This document shows positions 60,858-64,000 of a DNA stretch of 64,000 nt, one piece after another. The stretch spans positions 1-64,000 of the forward strand of contig NZ_VIQT01000010.1 in the NCBI RefSeq assembly GCF_010206195.1. The letters run 5' to 3'. The notes beneath the pieces are model-generated. The model was not told the DNA's origin and ran no database searches. It saw only the letters and a program-made list of their open reading frames with translations. A program made the position numbers and the translations under genes. Source of the stretch: Anaerotruncus colihominis (GTDB lineage: Bacteria; Bacillota; Clostridia; Oscillospirales; Ruminococcaceae). Numbering within the stretch: position 1 is the first letter of the stretch; every line of letters begins with the position of its first letter.

Positions 60858-61472
60858 TTAGATTTTTTTTACATATCCGCTTGAAGACCGGACGCGGGAG
60901 TAAATTTCGGCGGTCTTTTTCAGCAGGAAATACAACAGCCCAACCTCGATCGGAAACATGACGATATTTTTGACAAGGCGCATGGACACAAGCGCGATAA
61001 ACGCATCGCCAAACATCATTGAAAGCCACAAAGGATTGAGCACAAGCGTCACGATGACGACCACAGACAAATGCGCCGCCGCCACACGCGGCAGCGTCAC
61101 CCGGCGGCGATAGAAAAAAATGCCGTAAAGAAATCCGCGCATAAATTCGCTGACGGTAAATCCCAGGAAAAACGCGCTGCCGTCGTTGCGGGTAAAGTAC
61201 TTGAGAATATCGACCGCCGCGCCCATAACGCCGGTCAGCAGCGGGCCATACAGCATCGCGCACATCGCAACCGGTAAAAACGTTACGCTCAGGCGCAGAA
61301 CCTGGGTAAAAAAGATCGTAAACTGATTGAGCACGACGCTCAGCGCCGTCAACATCGAGGAACCGGCCAGTGAACGCACATCGCGCATCTCCTGCGCGGA
61401 TTCACAGGTCAGGCGCGGCACCGATGCAATATCGGACCAGACGCCGCGCAAATAATTTGAAATTTTTTCCAT
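60858..61472 (-). CDS. folT: ECF transporter substrate-specific component, folate type (FolT)
   Basis: About 204 residues with five to six membrane helices, the pattern of the S component of an energy-coupling-factor transporter. VLNQFTIFFTQVLRLSVTFLP and AMCAMLYGPLLTGVMGAAVDI (with the small-residue helix that docks on EcfT) fit the FolT group. The specificity call rests mainly on the tetrahydrofolate riboswitch upstream. AAAGGAGG lies 12 bases before the ATG, so an in-frame TTG one codon earlier is also possible. The EcfA/A'/T energising module lies elsewhere. Confidence 0.88.
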   Translation of the reverse strand: MEKISNYLRGVWSDIASVPRLTCESAQEMRDVRSLAGSSMLTALSVVLNQFTIFFTQVLRLSVTFLPVAMCAMLYGPLLTGVMGAAVDILKYFTRNDGSAFFLGFTVSEFMRGFLYGIFFYRRRVTLPRVAAAHLSVVVIVTLVLNPLWLSMMFGDAFIALVSMRLVKNIVMFPIEVGLLYFLLKKTAEIYSRVRSSSGYVKKI

Positions 61473-61484
61473 CAAAACAACAAA

Positions 61485-61522
61485 CCTCCTTTCATGCAAC
61501 ATCAATGCCACATGAAAAGAGG
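61485..61522 (-). promoter_or_regulatory. Ribosome-site sequestering stem of the folT leader
   Basis: On the minus strand CCTCTTTTCATG (61511-61522) can pair with CATGAAAGGAGG (61485-61496), covering the folT ribosome site; all twelve positions pair if one G-U is allowed. AAAGAG just upstream can pair with the same CTCTTT, giving an alternative fold. This suggests translational control by the riboswitch. Confidence 0.65.
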
Positions 61523-61539
61523 ATATGCTCTTTGGATGC

Positions 61540-61637
61540 AGCAGCGGGATGCGAAACCGGCACCGCAAGAAACTCTTTTCGTCCGCCTGACAACTCCCCG
61601 TTCAGACGGCACTTAACGCGCCGGTTCCTACTCTGCT
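61540..61637 (-). ncRNA. Tetrahydrofolate (THF) riboswitch, folT class
   Basis: On the minus strand the conserved parts of the THF aptamer are present in order: AGAGTAG at the 5' side, GCGTTAAGTGCC, GAACGGGGAGTTGTC, an ACGAA segment and GCGGTGCCGG followed by GCATCCCGCT. AGCAG and CTGCT close the P1 stem. This RNA class binds reduced folates and controls folate transporters in Clostridia, which agrees with the downstream gene. Confidence 0.9.
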
Positions 61638-61652
61638 TACGAGTATGTTTCT

Positions 61653-61680
61653 ATCATACCATGTCCTTAAAAAATTGCAA
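61653..61680 (-). promoter_or_regulatory. Sigma-A-type promoter of folT
   Basis: TTGCAA, a 16-base spacer ending in TGG, then TATGAT on the minus strand, starting RNA just before the riboswitch. Confidence 0.8.
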
Positions 61681-61751
61681 GTGCTTTTTGAATATAAAGG
61701 CTGCGCCGGCCCGTCCGACAGCTGTACCGGAATATTCCAGGGTCCGTGCGC

Positions 61752-62531
61752 CTAAGAGCCGTTCACTTTACCCCGGCAACCGGCAATCACCGCGTACGGA
61801 GCCGCCGCAAGGAGGATGCCGCCGGCCATGTTCCCCGCTGTCACAACCAGCAGATTATACAGCCATCCGCCCGCGCTTACAGCTGCGCCAGCCGGCTCCA
61901 GCAGCGCAATGGTCAAAAGCGTCATATTGGCGATGCTGTGTTCAAATCCGCAGGTGATAAACGCGAACAGACACCACCAGATCATGATGAGCTTTCCGCT
62001 TTCGCTTTTGCAGCGAAAGCCGCACCAGACCGCCAGACAGACAAGCACGTTACACAGCGCGCCGCGTAAAAAGAGCTGCACAGGCGGCAGCGCCATCTTT
62101 CCCGCAGCCCCGGACGCCATAAACGCCCCTGCCGCGCCGTCTGTCAGCCCTGTGCCATAAAATAGCAGCGCCAGCAGAACCGCCCCCGCCAGGTTGCCAA
62201 GCCAGCAGACAAGCCACAGCCTGATTGCGCCGCCCCACCCGACAGTCCCGGAAACAGCCCCGGCTGTCATCACGAAATTGTTTCCGGTGAACAATTCGCC
62301 GCCCGCCATTACCACCAGGCTGAGCGCGATGCCGAAAGACGCCCCCATCAATACCTTTGTATACGCCGCGCCCTCCAGCAGTCCACCGATTGTAAACGCC
62401 AGGAGAACGCCGAAGCCTATAAACGCGCCGACCAGCATTGACGCCAGAAAATACCCGACCGGATTCCGCTTTAAAAACGCGGCTTTTGTTCCAGCGGCCG
62501 CGGCGGCGGCCGCAAATTCTTCCTCAAACAA
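61752..62531 (-). CDS. Formate/nitrite transporter (FocA/NirC family)
   Basis: A 259-residue pentameric channel with six membrane helices. The family signatures are LVVMAGGELFTGNNFVMTAG and IMIWWCLFAFITCGFEHSIANM. The start is TTG with GGAGGGGG upstream. Substrate could be formate, nitrite or hydrosulfide; the Crp/Fnr gene and the Fe-S protein next to it lean towards nitrite, but sequence does not decide. It is 30 bases downstream of the crp gene and so likely in its operon. Confidence 0.93.
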   Translation of the reverse strand: MFEEEFAAAAAAAGTKAAFLKRNPVGYFLASMLVGAFIGFGVLLAFTIGGLLEGAAYTKVLMGASFGIALSLVVMAGGELFTGNNFVMTAGAVSGTVGWGGAIRLWLVCWLGNLAGAVLLALLFYGTGLTDGAAGAFMASGAAGKMALPPVQLFLRGALCNVLVCLAVWCGFRCKSESGKLIMIWWCLFAFITCGFEHSIANMTLLTIALLEPAGAAVSAGGWLYNLLVVTAGNMAGGILLAAAPYAVIAGCRGKVNGS

Positions 62532-62561
62532 AAGACCCCCTCCTTTTGATTGTATTCCCGC

Positions 62562-63269
62562 TCAGTCCGGGAAAAACGATTCCCCTGCATGTTCTTTTGG
62601 CAAAGCGAGCAGTCGAAAGTGGCGGCGATTGTATTCCAAAACGCCCTGCGCGCGCAGCTTTGATAAAATCGCCGACATGGCGCTGCGTTCCACACACAAA
62701 TAGTCGGCCAGCTCCTGACGGTCAAACGGGATATCAAATTCTGAGCCGCCGCAAAGTGCCGCCTGTTCCGACAGGTAGGACAGAAGCTTTTCACGTGTCA
62801 AGCGCCGGGAAAGGTGGCCGATCCTGCGGTTGAGCATCAGATTTTTATCAGCCATCACCGCCAGCATGTTTTCGACAAGCCGGTCATGAAACGCACAGCC
62901 TTCCGGCCCGGATGAGATGATCCGCCGGTAATCGAGCAGCAACACGGCGCTGTCCGTCACGGAAAAGACCGAGACCGGCAAGGTCTTTTTACCGCCAGAA
63001 GCGCACACAAACACCTCCGCAAACAGGTCCGCCGGCTCGAGCGCCGTCAGGATCGTACGGCTGCCGGAAAGCTCCTCGCGCACGACCTGCGCCCGGCCCT
63101 CAAGCAGAATGCCGACACGGTCGGCCGGATCGCCCGCCAGCAGGATGGACTCGCCGGCTAAAAAACGCTTGGGTGACGCTTTGAGACAAGCCAGCATCCG
63201 CGGGTAATCGGCCGGATCGATCCCATGAAACAGCGAAACATTTTTTAAAATGTCAAAATATTTTTCCAT
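62562..63269 (-). CDS. Crp/Fnr family regulator of the transporter/Fe-S cluster genes
   Basis: A 235-residue regulator. N-terminal beta barrel (RFLAGESILLAGDPADRVGIL, then LLEGRAQVVREE) and C-terminal winged helix (IPFDRQELADYLCVERSAMSA, ILSKLRAQGVLEYNRRHFRLL). No Fnr-type Cys cluster in the N-terminus. It resembles HcpR/ArcR-like regulators of nitrosative or nitrite stress, which usually control hcp and ferredoxin genes; this is inferred from the neighbours. A palindrome just upstream of its start suggests autoregulation. Confidence 0.93.
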   Translation of the reverse strand: MEKYFDILKNVSLFHGIDPADYPRMLACLKASPKRFLAGESILLAGDPADRVGILLEGRAQVVREELSGSRTILTALEPADLFAEVFVCASGGKKTLPVSVFSVTDSAVLLLDYRRIISSGPEGCAFHDRLVENMLAVMADKNLMLNRRIGHLSRRLTREKLLSYLSEQAALCGGSEFDIPFDRQELADYLCVERSAMSAILSKLRAQGVLEYNRRHFRLLALPKEHAGESFFPD

Positions 63270-63278
63270 ACAGCCTCC

Positions 63279-63295
63279 GTTGTTGGAAAAACAAC
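63279..63295. promoter_or_regulatory. Palindromic Crp/Fnr-type operator
   Basis: GTTGTT, five bases, AACAAC: a perfect 6-5-6 palindrome 10 bases from the start of the regulator gene and 83 bases from the divergent Fe-S gene. The geometry fits a Crp/Fnr dimer controlling both. Confidence 0.65.
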
Positions 63296-63377
63296 ATACA
63301 AATCCATTTTAGTTTAGTATAGTACGATCAGAACAGAAAAACAAGTCACATCCGACTTTGATTTTGGAGGCGTTCCT

Positions 63378-64000
63378 ATGAAACGTAAAATTATCCGTAT
63401 TGACGAAGAAAAATGCAACGGCTGCGGTCTGTGCGCCGAAGCCTGCCACGAAGGCGCCATCGGTATGGTGGATGGAAAGGCAAAGCTGCTGCGCGAGGAT
63501 TATTGTGACGGGCTTGGCGATTGCCTGCCTGCATGTCCCACAAACGCGATCTCCTTTGAGGATCGCGAGGCCCCGGCTTACGACCATGCGGCGGTCATGG
63601 CTGCCAAAGCCAAAAAGCAACAGGCCGGCGAGCCGCTCCCGTGCGGCTGTCCCGGCAGCCAGTCGAAGCGTATCGCGCGCGCCGGACATGCGCCCGCGCC
63701 GGCCGCGCAGTCCCCTGATGTGCAGAGCGAGTTGGCGCAATGGCCTGTACAGATCAAGCTGGTCCCCGTCAACGCGCCTTATTTTGATGGTGCGCGCCTG
63801 CTCGTCGCCGCCGACTGCACAGCCTATGCCTACGGCGCGTTCCACCAGGAGTTTATCCGCGGGCGCGTTGCGCTGATCGGCTGTCCCAAGCTCGATGAAA
63901 GCGATTATGCTGAAAAGCTCACCGATATCCTGCGTGAAAACGATGTCAAAAGCGTCACGGTCGCGCGCATGGAAGTCCCTTGCTGCGGCGGGATTGAAAA
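63378..64000 (+). CDS. 4Fe-4S binding protein, truncated by the window end
   Basis: The first 207 codons of a longer gene, with GGAGG eight bases before the ATG. Residues 1-60 are a two-cluster ferredoxin domain: CNGCGLCAEACHEGAIG and CDGLGDCLPACPTNAIS. A Cys-rich hinge (PCGCPGS) and a Pro/Ala linker follow, then a second domain (VNAPYFDGARLLVAADCTAYA, then IGCPKLDESDYAEKL and VPCCGG) that runs off the window. In Clostridia such proteins often precede hcp (hydroxylamine reductase). Divergent from the Crp/Fnr gene and probably controlled by it. Confidence 0.9.
   Translation, partial: MKRKIIRIDEEKCNGCGLCAEACHEGAIGMVDGKAKLLREDYCDGLGDCLPACPTNAISFEDREAPAYDHAAVMAAKAKKQQAGEPLPCGCPGSQSKRIARAGHAPAPAAQSPDVQSELAQWPVQIKLVPVNAPYFDGARLLVAADCTAYAYGAFHQEFIRGRVALIGCPKLDESDYAEKLTDILRENDVKSVTVARMEVPCCGGIE

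Overview
The window reads as chromosome of an anaerobic, flagellated, single-membrane member of the Clostridia, probably Oscillospiraceae-like (genus not resolved). The clues are a FliW/CsrA/FlgM/DUF6470 flagellar layout of Bacillota type, a class B sortase, CIRCE-controlled groESL, a tetrahydrofolate riboswitch before an ECF folate-type transporter, an oxygen-sensitive glycyl radical enzyme with its activase, and strong GGAGG ribosome sites with many GTG and TTG starts.

Layout. 1-16.4 kb, minus strand: a late flagellar region. Transcription runs flgM-flgN-flgK-flgL-DUF6470-fliW-csrA, then a FliT/FlgN-like chaperone, fliD-fliS, and then an unusual block of giant cadherin-like surface protein, sortase B, flgB, flgC and a soluble MotA-like protein. 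16.9-18.7 kb, plus strand: orphan ParA with a ComFB-domain partner, then a bacteriohemerythrin. 18.7-24.5 kb, minus: a conserved unknown, a second FliD-like protein, flagellin and a chemoreceptor. 24.7-30.6 kb, minus: EAL-HDOD protein, large FtsA-like ATPase, PilZ-like protein, FlhB-tail protein (FlhX) and a FliK-like protein. 30.7-35.4 kb, plus: cheA-cheW-cheR-cheB. 35.4-44.2 kb: HAD phosphatase, a tiny Cys/His-rich exported protein, RtcB, a nitrate/sulfonate/taurine-type ABC transporter, an FAD oxidoreductase and a polysaccharide deacetylase. 44.4-53.6 kb: nucleoside salvage (BmpA/NupOPQ-type transporter, cytidine deaminase), a Crp/Fnr regulator and YjjI/YjjW. 53.7-57.5 kb: MazF, a GerS-like lipoprotein, Nnr, then a striking nested hairpin array before a DUF3781 gene. 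57.5-61.7 kb: groESL, a 2-hydroxyacid dehydrogenase, FolT with THF riboswitch. 61.7-64 kb: formate/nitrite transporter, a second Crp/Fnr regulator and a truncated 4Fe-4S protein.

How it fits together. At least six sigma-28-like promoters of near-identical form sit before flgM, fliD, flagellin, the chemoreceptor, cheA and the cadherin-like/sortase block, so cell-surface display appears wired into the motility regulon. The flagellin leader carries two ACATGGA CsrA-type sites, matching the fliW-csrA pair upstream. Several likely c-di-GMP-linked proteins (two PilZ-like, a degenerate EAL, a ComFB domain) sit among the motility genes.

Most unusual features: (1) the 256-nt array at 56898-57153, made of two successive cloverleaf-like folds enclosed by inverted TGGTATAAT ends; (2) a sortase and an NPSTG-ending repeat protein inside the flagellar rod operon; (3) a 118-nt structured intergenic repeat present twice; (4) the ParA-ComFB pair.
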